Part shown: in pieces, positions 23,205 to 58,505 of the stretch | How the letters are laid out: the number at the start of each line of letters is the position of its first letter | Position numbering within the stretch: position 1 is the first letter of the stretch | DNA from: Peromyscus leucopus | Taxonomy: Eukaryota > Chordata > Mammalia > Rodentia > Cricetidae | Direction: 5' to 3' | Assembly (NCBI RefSeq): GCF_004664715.2 | Contig: NC_051071.1 | Location: forward strand, 34,064,030-34,128,029 | Length of the DNA: 64,000 nucleotides | Translations under genes and position numbers: made by a program | Notes under the pieces: model-generated | The model's input: only the letters and a program-made list of their open reading frames with translations | The model's database searches: none | What the model was told of the DNA's origin: nothing

Positions 23205-24576
23205 CAGTTCTCATAGAGGCTAGAAGAGTGCATTGGATCCTCTGGAACTAGAATTGTAGGTGGTGGTGAGCTGCCCTGTGGGTGCTGGGAACTAAACCCA
23301 GGTCCTCTGCAAGAGCAACAAGTGCTCTTTAACCACTGAGCCATCTCTGGACCCAAAGCCAAATTCTAATAAAGGAATTATCACCACTGTTCATATTAAA
23401 CTTTTGAAAAAGATGTACTTTTTGACACTGTATAATATGAAATTATAGAGCAGTAATGTGGATTCTTAAAGACAGCTGTTAACACCTTTTTGTATTTTCG
23501 GTATTTGGTATTTTTTAACAGTGGTCTTTTGGATTCTAAGGTAATTTTTATTTTATTTTTATTTTTTTTGGTTCAGTTTTGGTTTTGGTTTTTTCGAGAC
23601 AGAGTTTCTCTGTGTTGTTTTGGTGCCTGTCCTGGATCTCACTCTGTAGACCAGGCAGGCCTTGAACTCAGAGATCAGTCTGCCTCTGCCTTCTGAGTGC
23701 TGGGATTAAAGACTCACCACCACTGCTCAGCTGGTAATTTTTAATTGTAAGGCTTATTTTTACTTATTAAAAGAAAAACCATTAAATATTAAAATTCTTG
23801 TTGTTAGCAAACATCTCTCATTGGAAGAGTTGCTTTTGCTAGGCGGTGGTGGTGTAGACCTTTAACCCCAGCACTCGGGAGACAGAGGCAGGCCAGCCTG
23901 GTCTACAGAGTGAGTTCTGGGACAGCCAGGGCTACACAGAGAAACCCTGTCTCAAAAGACAAACAAAAAGATTTGCTTTGGCTGATTCAGATAGTAGAGC
24001 AGCAGAGTGCTGGACTTTCAACGCTTTGGTGGATTCCCTTGGTTGTTTGGAATTGGCTTTAGTGTTGCTTTTTTGTTTCTTTGGTACCATTTCAGAATAT
24101 CTAGGTAGGCCCTCTTCAGTTGAGCTATACCTCCACCTCTCTTCTTATTCTTTTATTTTGAGACAGGGGAGTTAACAAGCTGGCCTTGAACTCATTCTGG
24201 CCTTAAACTTGATGGTCCTGCCCCAGCCTCCCAAGTAGCTAGCTGGGTTACAGGCCTGCGCCACCAGGGTCATTCTGAGTGTTCCTAACTAAGGGGGAGC
24301 TTTATCTATCCATTTACTCTTGTTTATGATGACTAACCTCATCCCTTTCTTTTTCCCCCTTCCCACCGTCATCTGTAGGATGTCTCAGAATTAAGGAGTG
24401 AACTGCAGCGGAAAGATGCGCTGGTCCAGAAGCACTTGACAAAACTGAGGCATTGGCAGCAGGTGCTGGACGACATCAATGTGCAGCACAAGAAACCGGC
24501 CGAAATGCCACAGGGCTCCTTGGCCTTCCTTGAGCAAGCATCTGCCAATATTCCTGCACCCCTGAAGCAGACCTGA
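18841..24576 (+). CDS. Med28: Mediator complex subunit 28, complete (4 exons)
   Basis: MED28 (also called magicin or EG-1) is a subunit of the Mediator head module that links activators to RNA polymerase II. A cytoplasmic pool is reported to bind merlin and Grb2. Exons: 18841-18999, 21388-21454, 22054-22166, 24379-24576. They total 537 nt, so 178 codons plus TGA, the usual length. The N-terminus is Pro/Gly-rich ([20 protein letters not shown]). The rest is helical and Gln-rich, with [31 protein letters not shown] and a coiled-coil run around residues 105-150 ([20 protein letters not shown]). All sites are GT-AG and no lesion is seen. The first ATG lies in a CpG island in good context (GCAGGGATGG). 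Confidence 0.98.
19400..19560 (+). repeat. MIR-like relic
   Basis: TTGAGCTCTTACTGTGGGAA, GATGCAGAAACTAAGACTCA and CTTGTCCAAAGTC follow the MIR pattern. Weak. Confidence 0.45.
19628..19775 (-). repeat. B2-family SINE, diverged
   Basis: It carries TGGAGGTCAGAGGGACAACT and ends ATTACATCCCAGCAGCCC, a worn reverse B2/B4-type SINE. Confidence 0.55.
19911..20588. repeat. Cluster of four B1 SINEs in Med28 intron 1
   Basis: A truncated reverse B1 (19911-19975, GGTTTTTCGAGACGGTTTCT) is followed by three forward copies at 19979-20129, 20138-20293 and 20394-20588. The last has an internal short duplication (CCTTCAATTCCAG twice near 20420) and an (AAAC)n tail. Copies differ enough to be separate insertions, not a tandem expansion. 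Confidence 0.9.
20600..21387 (+). other. Med28: Med28 intron 1, distal part
   Basis: No repeat that I can name and no exon. A plus frame at 20602-20982 stays open for 126 codons but shows no family features. Confidence 0.5.
21388..21454 (+). CDS. Med28: Med28 exon 2, residues 54-76
   Basis: The acceptor is CACACAG/GCTTGC and the donor is ACTG/GTAAGA. It encodes [20 protein letters not shown] and RT plus the first base of G76. Confidence 0.97.
22054..22166 (+). CDS. Med28: Med28 exon 3, residues 76-113
   Basis: The acceptor is TTTTTTAAG/GTGTTG (AAG, with a long pyrimidine run) and the donor is AAAGAG/GTACAA. It encodes [20 protein letters not shown] through QKPDQVIKE. Confidence 0.97.
22576..22725 (+). 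repeat. B1 SINE, diverged
   Basis: It reads GGTGCATGTATTTAATCCCA, CAGGAGGCAGAGGCAGGC, then CAGCCAGGGCTATATAGTGA. Confidence 0.8.
23125..23356 (-). repeat. B2 SINE with (TG)n tract
   Basis: Reverse B2 (GGTGCTGGGAACTAAACCCA, CTGAGCCATCTCTGGACCC). Its tail side carries a (TG)n run at 23160-23202. Confidence 0.88.
23566..23731 (-). repeat. B1 SINE
   Basis: Reverse B1: TTTTTCGAGACAGAGTTTCT through CACCACTGCTCAGC. Confidence 0.88.
23842..23970 (+). repeat. B1 SINE with internal deletion
   Basis: Forward B1 (AGGCGGTGGTGGTGTAGACC). The usual stretch between GAGGCAG and GCCAGCCTGG is missing. Confidence 0.82.
24160..24275 (-). repeat. B1-like SINE, old
   Basis: It reads TTGAGACAGGGGAGTTAAC, CTTGAACTCATTCTGG and CCTGCGCCACCAGGG. 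Confidence 0.6.
24379..24576 (+). CDS. Med28: Med28 exon 4, residues 114-178 and stop
   Basis: The acceptor is ATCTGTAG/GATGTC. It encodes [20 protein letters not shown], then [20 protein letters not shown], ending PAPLKQT with TGA at 24574-24576. Confidence 0.98.
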   Translation, partial: DVSELRSELQRKDALVQKHLTKLRHWQQVLDDINVQHKKPAEMPQGSLAFLEQASANIPAPLKQT

Positions 24577-25828
24577 GAGCACGCTGGGCTGCCATGCAGC
24601 CTTGTGACCCTGCCAGGCATCTTTCCTTCTAGACATGCTGTATTGGAGGATCTCTGTGGGGTAGTGCCATGGTGTTAGTGTATGTTCTGCCCAGTTTTAT
24701 GATTTATTATTTATAAGGTAGGATTTAAATAGGAAGCCCCGGCTGACCTTGAACCTACAATTCCCCTGCCTCAGCTTCTCTAGTTCTCTTACTTTATAAA
24801 ATACCTGAAGCATTGATAGACCAAGTAAAGTTTGTTGGTTTGGTTTTTAATTCTTTAGGGAAGTTTGGACTGTGGGGGTGATCACACACATTCTCACGTG
24901 GCCTTTGCCATTTGTTTTGACAACATTTGTCATTTTGTGCCTTCATCTCTTTGGTTTATTTTAGTTGTGAGTTTGGTACAGCCTGAAGGAAAAGATTTTT
25001 AATAGTTTGAGAAGCCAGGGGATATAGAGTTTGGTGTCATCCTTAACAACCACCCATGGTAGTATAGGCAAATCTATAGATTTGCTGTTTCAAAACTTTG
25101 AACTACCTCACGAGGAATCTGACTCAACAATGCCACGCTTCCAGAGGGGCACAGCGTGAGCATTTTTTGCATGTGTGTCAAAAGTGGTTAAAATGTGCTG
25201 CCACTGCGGTTAGCTGCGTTTTTGGGTCCTTTTTCATTGTCTTGAAGGCACACACATCAGGAGCACATGCTGTGATGGTCAGTGTAAGGAATGGAGTCGC
25301 AGGAAGGCACAGGTGAGGTCTGAGGGCCAAAGGCTGGCTTGGATTGTCTGAGTTTTATATGCTTGTTACTTATTTTTTTCAGAGTAGAGTACCTCTCTTT
25401 ACTCAAAACAAAATATTCTATACCTCGTGAACAGTCAGTGCACCTCCAGCTTGTTTTTGATCTTGCCCATTTTGTTTTCTGGCGCCTTGAATCCCTGGGC
25501 ACACGCATTGACGTCCACTCCCTGCCTAGTCTGGGGCAGCCATCTGGTCCGTGAAGCTTCTGAATGTCCCTTCACTGCATCCCAGAACATAGCCCTTTTT
25601 TTTTCAGCTTTAGTTCTCCATATGCATTATGAATTGTGGCTGTCTCTGTGTTACTTGCTCTGCAGTATGCCTGTGAGAATTAGGCATCTTCTTGATTATG
25701 CAGTATTTTACTGTTTTCATGTGTGTGCTTGGTTGTATGATATTTAGCCCATGGACCAATGAGAACCAGCCTGAGGCCATCAAGTCCCCTTAATTAAAAT
25801 GTATAAGTTAAACAGTGTTGAAAAATTT

Positions 25829-25962
25829 AGGGTGGGCATGGTGGTGTGTTTGTAATCTAGCATTTGGGAGGAAGAGGAAGGAGGATCAGAGTTTAATGCC
25901 ATCTTCAGCTACATAGCAAGTTTTGAGACTGTTGTAGGTGACATGAAATCCTGTTTCACAAA
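25829..25962 (+). repeat. B1-like SINE, old
   Basis: It reads GTGGGCATGGTGGTGTGTTT, GCATTTGGGAGGAAGAGGAA and ATGAAATCCTGTTTCA. Confidence 0.65.
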
Positions 25963-26044
25963 CCCCCACGGTGGAGGGGGGCCACCCACTTTATCAAGCA
26001 CTGACTGTCAGGTTTACATTTGTGGATTTCTTGGCTAAAACCTA

Positions 26045-26084
26045 AATAAACTGATGACATTTTGGTTGGTGTTTGAATAATAAA
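26045..26084 (+). terminator. Med28: Candidate Med28 poly(A) signals
   Basis: Two AATAAA hexamers (26045-26050 and 26079-26084) followed by a GT-rich stretch (TTGTTCTTGGTGCTTAG). Confidence 0.5.
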
Positions 26085-26324
26085 GATGATGGTGAAAATA
26101 CTGGGATTGTTCTTGGTGCTTAGTAAAAGTATTTTAAATTAGTATAGATACACGTTATTGTTACTTCATTGAGTTCAATGGGTAAAATGATTTCCCCATT
26201 TTTGTCAGTTTGTACGCATCCTATTTTGTGTGTATAGTGTATCTGTGAACTTGTTTGGGGGAAGGGGTTCACGTGAAGTTTTTGTGAAGCCAGAGATCCG
26301 TGTCCCGTGTCATCTCTTTCCACC

Positions 26325-26330
<6 letters not shown>

Positions 26331-26356
<26 letters not shown>

Positions 26357-26506
26357 GGTTTTTCGAGACAGGGTTTCTCTGTGTAGCTTTGCGCCTCTCC
26401 TGGAACTCACTTGGTAGCCCAGGCTGGCCTCGAACTCACAGAGATCCGCCTGGCTCTGCCTCCCAAGTGCTGAGATTAAAGGCGTGCGCCACCACCGCCC
26501 GGCCAT
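26331..26506 (-). repeat. B1 SINE with target duplication
   Basis: Reverse B1 close to consensus. CCACCTTACTTTTT occurs at 26320-26333 and 26507-26520. Confidence 0.93.
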
Positions 26507-27639
26507 CCACCTTACTTTTTGATACACAATTTCTCACTGAATATGGGGATTACTGTACTATACAAGGTTGCTGGCTGGCAAACTTCAGTGATCCTCCTGC
26601 CTCTCTTACTTCCCCCCAGCACTAGGATTGAGCTACTCTGCTGGGCTTTTTGTTCTGGTACAACAGAACTGAGCTCAGGTCTTTGGCTTGCATGAAAGTT
26701 ACTTACTGAACTATCTCCACTTCTCTCCAGCTCCATCAGTTTTTACTACCTGGCAGCTTGCTGGTTGGTGAATGAACAGAAACTTTCAGAGATTCCCCTT
26801 GGCTTGCTGCTCCCACATGTAACCCAGCAGATTTAAAGAAACTTTTCAACCCCTTTTTGTTGCAGCTGCCTCCCTGAGTAAGACCCTTGCCACATGTCGG
26901 TGGGTCCCAGGCCAGGTGCTTTCTCAGGATTAACCATTGTGGTGCTTCTGCCACTTAAACTGTCTGCCCGTTGCCCCTTCCCTGCAGCTCACCCAAATTC
27001 TCTTCAACATTTCTCTTGATCTTTCCCAGCTCCTTATTCAGTCTCCATCTCTAGACCTCTGCAACTCTATTTGTCCATTTTACAATTGTGCTTATGATCA
27101 CCTATGACTACAAATCAGATGGACAGTCACTTCTTCTGAACCTGAACTTAGCCCTGGAAGATGTCTTCCTTTTTCTCTCTGCTTCTCTATCTAACCACTA
27201 ACTGTTGGCATTCCTGAGAGTTGGGCCCCAACTATAAAGACTCCTATTCAGTTTTGCTCTCAAAAGTGCTGTTGCATGAAATACAGTTACAGAAACTAAA
27301 CGTTGGGTGTACCAGTCCTGGGTATTGGCCTACCCAGCATGGCTGCTACCGTCAGGCCTCTAGTGGGCAGTCTGCTCAGGAGCAATGTCAGTCACCCTAG
27401 TCCAGACTTCTGAACTATCCTTGCCCAGACAGCACAGACCTGAAAATGTCCATAAGCACTCAGCAGTGCTTGCCCTGTTACTCTGCTGAGGTCAACAGGG
27501 TCAGAACACCCAACCTCAGACACCCTGAGGTGATGATAAAGTTAGACAAATCACTTTATAATCTTACAGTCCAAAATAAAGTCACCATGTTATCCAAACT
27601 ACCAGACATCCTGCTGGATGAAATGAATGACCACCTTTA

Positions 27640-28020
27640 CCCATCTGATGGCTATTATCAACTTGACAGGATCTAGACTCAGCTAGGAGAAAGGCCTCTT
27701 GGCATGTGTGTGAGGAAGTTTCTTCTAGATTATGCTGATTGAGGTGGGAAGGCCCACCCTATGTGTGGGCAGCCACCCAGGGGCAGGGATCCAGTACTGG
27801 ATAAAGGAGAAAGTGAGCTGGGCATCAGCAATCCTTGCTCACGTCCCATCTGGATACAGTGTGACCAGCTGCCTCGGCCATGTTCCCACACCTACTCTGC
27901 CATGGTGGACTGAACCATCGAAACTTTGAACCATGATAAGCTTTTCTGAGTTTTTTGTTGTTTTTTTGTTTGTTTTGGCCAGGTATTTGGTTTCAGCAGC
28001 AAAAAAAGATAATACACTGG
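27640..28020 (+). mobile_element. Rodent interspersed repeat (hAT/Charlie-like, family unsure)
   Basis: It reads TATCAACTTGACAGGATCTA, TGCTGATTGAGGTGGGAAGG, GTGACCAGCTGCCTCGGCC and GGCCAGGTATTTGGTTTCAG. I recognise this as a very common rodent repeat that I associate with non-autonomous hAT elements, but the family name is uncertain. The small open frame at 27446-27676 partly overlaps it and is not a gene. Confidence 0.6.
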
Positions 28021-29890
28021 GCAGTAGAAAAGGAGTCTATGTTGCTCCTTACCAAAAGTTGCAGTGCTGGAAAAATGCCCAGATTAAAAAAGCAGAACCA
28101 TCTGTAGCTAAAGTCTTAAAGCCTGTAATAAAAAACGGTGCTCACTGCTAATTATCAAGTAGACTTAGTGGGAAACAGACTGGGCATTTCCTAATCCAAA
28201 AATCCAAAATACTCCCAAATCTAAACTTTCCCAGTACTGACCTGATGCAGTAAGTGGAAACTTACAGACTTTTGAGTTAAAAGGAGGTGCACTAAGACTA
28301 GATTGGATATGGAGGGAATATCATGTTTAGACTTGGGTCCCATTCTTAAGATAACTTGTGTATATGCATGAGTTTGAAAATATACAAAACCTTACAGGTT
28401 TTTGTTATTTTTATTTTGTTTTGTTTTTTTAATAGTGGGGCTGAACTTGGAGTCGGGGCCTTGCACATGCTAACCACGGGCTAAAGCACTTAGGTCCCAA
28501 GTGTTGGGATAGAGAATACTTACTCTGTAGTATTAGGAGGTGAAGAGTGGGAGGTGACGAAGTAGTGAAAGGCACATGCTCATGAATGGGGCTGGGGCCC
28601 TTCTAAAGAGGCTTAAACCAGCTTCGTTGCACATGAGGTCCCATAGTGGAGATTGATAAAGGATGGGTTTCTCTGCTAGCACCTTCATGGTTTTCTTAGC
28701 CCTCAAGTAAGACATTTCTGTTGTCTGTGAATTAACCCCATCTTGAAAATTTTAGTATAGCAGTCCAACACTGCAGTGTCTTCAGGTTATATCAGACACA
28801 TCCTGAGCAGGAAAGAAAAAGTTGGCACTGAAAAATAATGGGGCATTCCAAATATGATGACGAATGTTTGCATCCATCTATCGCAGGGTGGCAGCGTAGG
28901 TCAGTGGTGTAACAATTCCCTAACCAGGGGCAAGGAAGAGCCTGTATTCAAGTTCTAACACCGAAACAACAACAACATAGTCTTGTTTGGCTTTTTAACT
29001 TATTTTACTTACATTTCTTTAAAAATGATCTAATTATCTACATTTTATTTGTAGACAATCTGAACTTAATGTGAAATTTGTTTCATCTAATTATACAAGC
29101 CATAGCCATTTTTATTGCCCAGTTGTTTAGGGTTTTATTCAAAGAGCAAATATTTGACAATGCATAGAATTGGCATCTGTTGATAAGCCACTTGCTGGGC
29201 CAGCACCAGAGAGAAAAATCTACCCATTGAAAATTGTGTCAGATCTGCTCTGTCAGAGGGTAAGACAAGGACCGATCGCAAGTTCAGCACCATGGGCAGT
29301 TCCCGGTTCTCCTGGGAGTCCATGCGGTGGGGAGGCCATACATCTGAGGCAGATGTATGGGGTCCAGCAATCTTTGACATCAGAGGACAGTCTAGAATCC
29401 TTCACAAAAGACTGTTGCACAATGGTTGCTGAAGCTGATGTGTGGCAGGTGGAACAGTAGTTCACTGAGCATTCCAGTTCTGGCTGATGGCTGTACCTAG
29501 AGTATACTGCTTAATCTTGCAGAGTCCCAGGTGAGGTAGGTGTTGTCCCTCCTTAGTCGGCGGCAACAAAACATGCAGTCCAAGCATGCTACAGTCCATT
29601 CCTGGTAGGTTTGATGTTTTTTTGTTTGTTTTGTCTTCATTGGCTTTATTTTATTCCTCTTCATATTGAGGTGAGATGTGCATTTTGGAATTATCATTTT
29701 ATATATGTGGAAATATATAGCATAATTCTTTGAGTGGAGATGACCAAGAAAAAAATGAAAACATTTTTAAAGCAGACCATGGCAGTCACATGTCTGATAT
29801 CCAACCAAGTGGAGTGTGACATTACAGGCACTAGAAATACGATTGGTAATTTGGGCATCAGAGATTAATAGCATTTTCCAAGGGGTGCTT
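28020..29890. other. Intergenic between convergent Med28 and Fam184b
   Basis: Worn SINE scraps appear near 28435-28500 and 28886-28980. Open frames on both strands at 29135-29465 look coding-like but match nothing I recognise and overlap each other. No other structure is seen. Confidence 0.45.
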
Positions 29891-29893
29891 TTT

Positions 29894-30069
29894 GTTTTGT
29901 TTTGTTTTCTCCCTCCCCCCTCTTTTTTTATTTTTTATTTTATTTTATTTTGTTTTTCAAGACAGGGTTTCTCTGTGTAACAGCTCTGGCTGTCCTGGAA
30001 CTCACAGAGATCCACCTGCCTCTGCCTCCTTACTGCTGGGATTAAAGGTGTGTGCCACCATTGCCCTAC
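29894..30069 (-). repeat. B1 SINE with 16-bp target duplication
   Basis: CCAAGGGGTGCTTTTT occurs on both sides (about 29878-29893 and 30070-30085). The insertion lies about 230 bp downstream of the Fam184b stop, so probably within or just past its 3' UTR. Confidence 0.92.
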
Positions 30070-30227
30070 CCAAGGGGTGCTTTTTAATAACTGGCTTGCT
30101 TCAGCTTTAACTGTAAGAATTGTAAAATAAGCAGATGTCACAATGAAACTGGAATGTTAGTGCCACACTTTGTTTTAGCAAGCTATAACATGTAAGTCAG
30201 TACCAGCTAGTTACCTGGTTGGGTGAT

Positions 30228-30233
30228 TTTAAT
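30228..30233 (-). terminator. Fam184b: Candidate Fam184b poly(A) signal ATTAAA
   Basis: On the minus strand ATTAAA lies about 65 bases after the Fam184b TAA. It is the nearest signal I can find, but real use is unproven. Confidence 0.35.
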
Positions 30234-30298
30234 TCATTCCTTCAGATGGTTGTAATGATTTTCTAATGTACTCATTGGAACAGATCTCAAAGACCAGT

Positions 30299-55386
<25,088 letters not shown>

Positions 55387-56526
55387 CTAAGGCAAAAACA
55401 ATGACAAGATGAGACTAATGGAAGTTCCTGGATTTCACCTGGCTTGTGTAAACCAGAAAGCAGGCGAGAAAGGGCCTTCAGAAACCCGCTGGGCACCCCA
55501 CTGGCAGATGTAGGACGGTAAGGCTGGGATGGTGAAGCACCTAGAACACAGCCAGGTGGACAGTTTATGTGGGCTCTGACTCTTGTGTCCTGATCTGCAA
55601 GATAATTCACAGTTGTAAAACAAACCCAAGAAAGAGTAAGTGTCTTGGCCAGTTCCCACCATCAGTTAAATTCTGCAATGGGATACGCAATGGAGCCTTC
55701 CCACGCCGGGTCTGAACTTTTTAACCGCCTTATGAGACAATCCCAAGTGTGCCACACAGATGGTCCTTGTTGGGCCCAACCCAGGGAGGCATGGGAAAGT
55801 CAGAGGGCAGTTGTGGAAGTCAGTCAGTGGTCAACAAAGATAACTGTGGTCATCATTATTGCTCTACTCATACCCTAGACTGCAGCATATGCAGGATTAG
55901 GAAACATGGAACTTGACAAATGACTGGAAGCCCTGACGAAAGGGAGATGGGAAGAGTGTGGAAACGGTTCCTAAGAGTGAGTGAGGCCTCAGAGTGTTCA
56001 ATCAATTGAATTCGTTTATGTTATCCTTCTCTCCTTTCCACAGAAATGTAAGAGGGCAAAGACTTTGTTCTGTTTATCACGAAAACTACTGCCCTTGAAG
56101 AGCAGGAATAAGATAGGCAGGAACAGATTTAATCTCAAGTTTCATCAAATGGTGCAACCTGATTTTTTTTTTTCACGAGCTAGTTGCATGGCTGAGTCAG
56201 GTTTCTCCCTTTTTTGAACCTATTTCTTCTTATTTTTTTTTAATGTAGACAAATGTGTTGGCTTGCACCTGTGTTTTTCAAACTGTTCTTGAGATCCTAG
56301 GTATGAGGAGCCTTGGCTAGGAAGAGGCAGTGTGAGCTGGAAGGTGGGTCCTTGGGCTCCTATCCCAACTTGACCCAGAACAAAACTGCCTTCTGCATTT
56401 TCATGTACTGTAATGTCTATTAAAGTCCACCATGCAAGGGTAATGATAACTTTCACATGGAAAACACACTGTCAGTTCTCAGGGCTTAGCTAACTGGATC
56501 TCTCAGTATACTTTGAGATAGCCGAC

Positions 56527-56937
56527 TGTACTGGTTGATTTTGTGTATCAACTTGACATAAGCTAGAATCATCAGAGAGGAAAAAAGCCTGTTGAGAAAA
56601 TGCCTCTACCAGATGCAGGTGGAGAGCATTTTCTCAACTAGTGATTCATGGTGGAGGGTTCAGCCCATTGTGGGTGGTGCTCTCCCTGGGCTGGTGGTCC
56701 TGAATTCTATAAGAAAACAGGCTGAGCAAGCCAGGGAAAGCAAGACATTAAGCAGCTCCCTTTGTGGCTTCTGCATGAGTTCCTGACTCCAGGATCCTGC
56801 CTTGTTTTGAGTTCCTGTCCTGACTTCCTTCAGTGATGAACAACAATGTGGAAGTGTAAGCTGAATAAACCCTTTCCTCCCCAACCTGCTTTTTGGTCAT
56901 GGTGTTTCATTGCAGCAACAGAGACCCCAACTAAGAC
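56527..56937 (+). mobile_element. Rodent interspersed repeat (hAT/Charlie-like, family unsure)
   Basis: It reads TGGTTGATTTTGTGTATCAA, CTTGACATAAGCTAGAATCA, GGGCTGGTGGTCCTGAATTC, TGAATAAACCCTTTCC and CCCCAACTAAGAC. It is nearly complete and of the same type as 27640-28020. Confidence 0.65.
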
Positions 56938-58291
56938 ATCAACCCCTCTTTCCTTCATGCAAGAGTCGGCATATTGCCAGTTGGAACCCACCTGTGCCAT
57001 TTGTTAGCGCAGGTCGGTGGACTGTAACTCTTTCCAGGGCTTTCTCCACCTCACCTTGCACCTGCTGCCCTTCCCCAGATGCCTTGTCTGCCCCAGCCCC
57101 GAGTTCTTGAACTTTCCTATGTTTTTCTTGCCTTAGAGTCTCATCTAGTGCCATTGCATTAAATGTCACATGGATACTGATGCCACAGAAAAACAGTATG
57201 CCACTCCACTTATTAGGGAAACAAAAAATGGCCAAGTTGATCAAGTTAGACAGTGGAATAATGAGTCCCAGGGGCTGTGGTGGTTAGATAGAAGTAGAGA
57301 GTTTCATTCAAGCAGGCTGTCACCTAGAGATCTGCTTGCTGTACAAGACAGTACCTATAGTCAACAGTGATGTATGGTACACGACAAGTATTCTTGCGAC
57401 AACAAACAGATCAACCTGAGAGACGAAGGTTGCTTAGTTTTCTCACTGAACATGGAAGTAAACTCAGTAGTTCTTTCTATCATTGGTGTCCATCTTCCTG
57501 AACATAAGAGACAGAGGTATCTGCTGCTGTTTGGGTATGGTTTGCCCCTAAGAGTTGCTGCATTGGGAGGCTGTCCACAGTTAGGGGCAAAGAAACTCAT
57601 GGGACCTTTAAACGGTGCAGCCTAGTGAGAAGGTCTAGGTCACTGAGATTCGACTCTCAGAAGGGAATATTGGTCTCACAAAGTGAGTTCTGGGAAGAGC
57701 AAGTTGTTACACAGGCCCCAAGCTGTGTTTCTCTCTGGATTACCTGCTTCACAGGCAAGCTCTTGTTTCTGCACATACCTGGGCCCTCTGTCATAGACTC
57801 TTACCAGGGCTCCAAAAGTGGGGCTAGATAAAGCTCTTTACAAGGCCATAAAGATGCCTAAGGCATTTCACTGTAGTAACACAAAAAGACCAGCACAGAA
57901 TTTTTCCCAAAGAAAGAATAGAACATGTCTCCAACACTAGTGATTAAAAAAAGACTCCAGGGTTCTTGTGAAACAAAGGTTTATTGTAGGAGTTTCCTAT
58001 ATAACCTTTTAATTACTGGGACTAAAGAATGACACTCTGTTTCATTCATTCCACTGTGGTGCCAGGTACAAGTCTACCTGAAAGGTGTTGGACACCAGTC
58101 ATTTGTAGGTACATTAGTACTGGAAGAGTAACTAAGAAGGTACAATTGTTATTCCCACAAACGTGGTCCAGCATGGGGAAGTGACACACAGCTTGACGAT
58201 TCCCACAGACTGTGAGAAATCCTCCTCTCTCACCTGACCTTATGCACTTGGTGTTTCAGGTCAAACACATCACTCAAAGGTGCTAGGAGTG

Positions 58292-58505
58292 GCCTGGGGA
58301 GATGGTTCAGCTGTTAAGAGCACAGGTTGCTCTCTCAGAGAACCCAGGATTGATTCTGAGCACCCACATGGTGGCTCACAACCATGTGCTGCTCCAGTTC
58401 CAGGGAATCTGACACACTCTTCCAGACTCTGCAGGCACCAGGCACACATGTTGTACACAGACATACAAACACTCATATACACAAACATAAAACATTTTTT
58501 TAAAA
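58292..58505 (+). repeat. B2 SINE
   Basis: It reads GGCCTGGGGAGATGGTTCAG, GGATTGATTCTGAGCACCCA and a T/A-rich tail. Confidence 0.9.

Larger units (their letters stand above)
24577..26100 (+). other. Med28: Probable Med28 3' UTR region
   Basis: No nearer canonical poly(A) signal was noticed before AATAAA at 26045-26050 and 26079-26084, so the 3' UTR may be about 1.5 kb. An old B1 (25829-25962) would then lie inside it. A TTATTATTTATAAGG stretch near 24704 could be an earlier weak end. Confidence 0.45.

Noticed and set aside
27446..27676. 76-codon plus frame starting MSISTQQCLPCY
   Set aside because: It runs into a common rodent interspersed repeat and has no recognisable domain.
29135..29465. 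Overlapping open frames on both strands (70-96 codons)
   Set aside because: No family is recognised, the frames overlap on opposite strands, and there are no splice or poly(A) cues that would support a gene.
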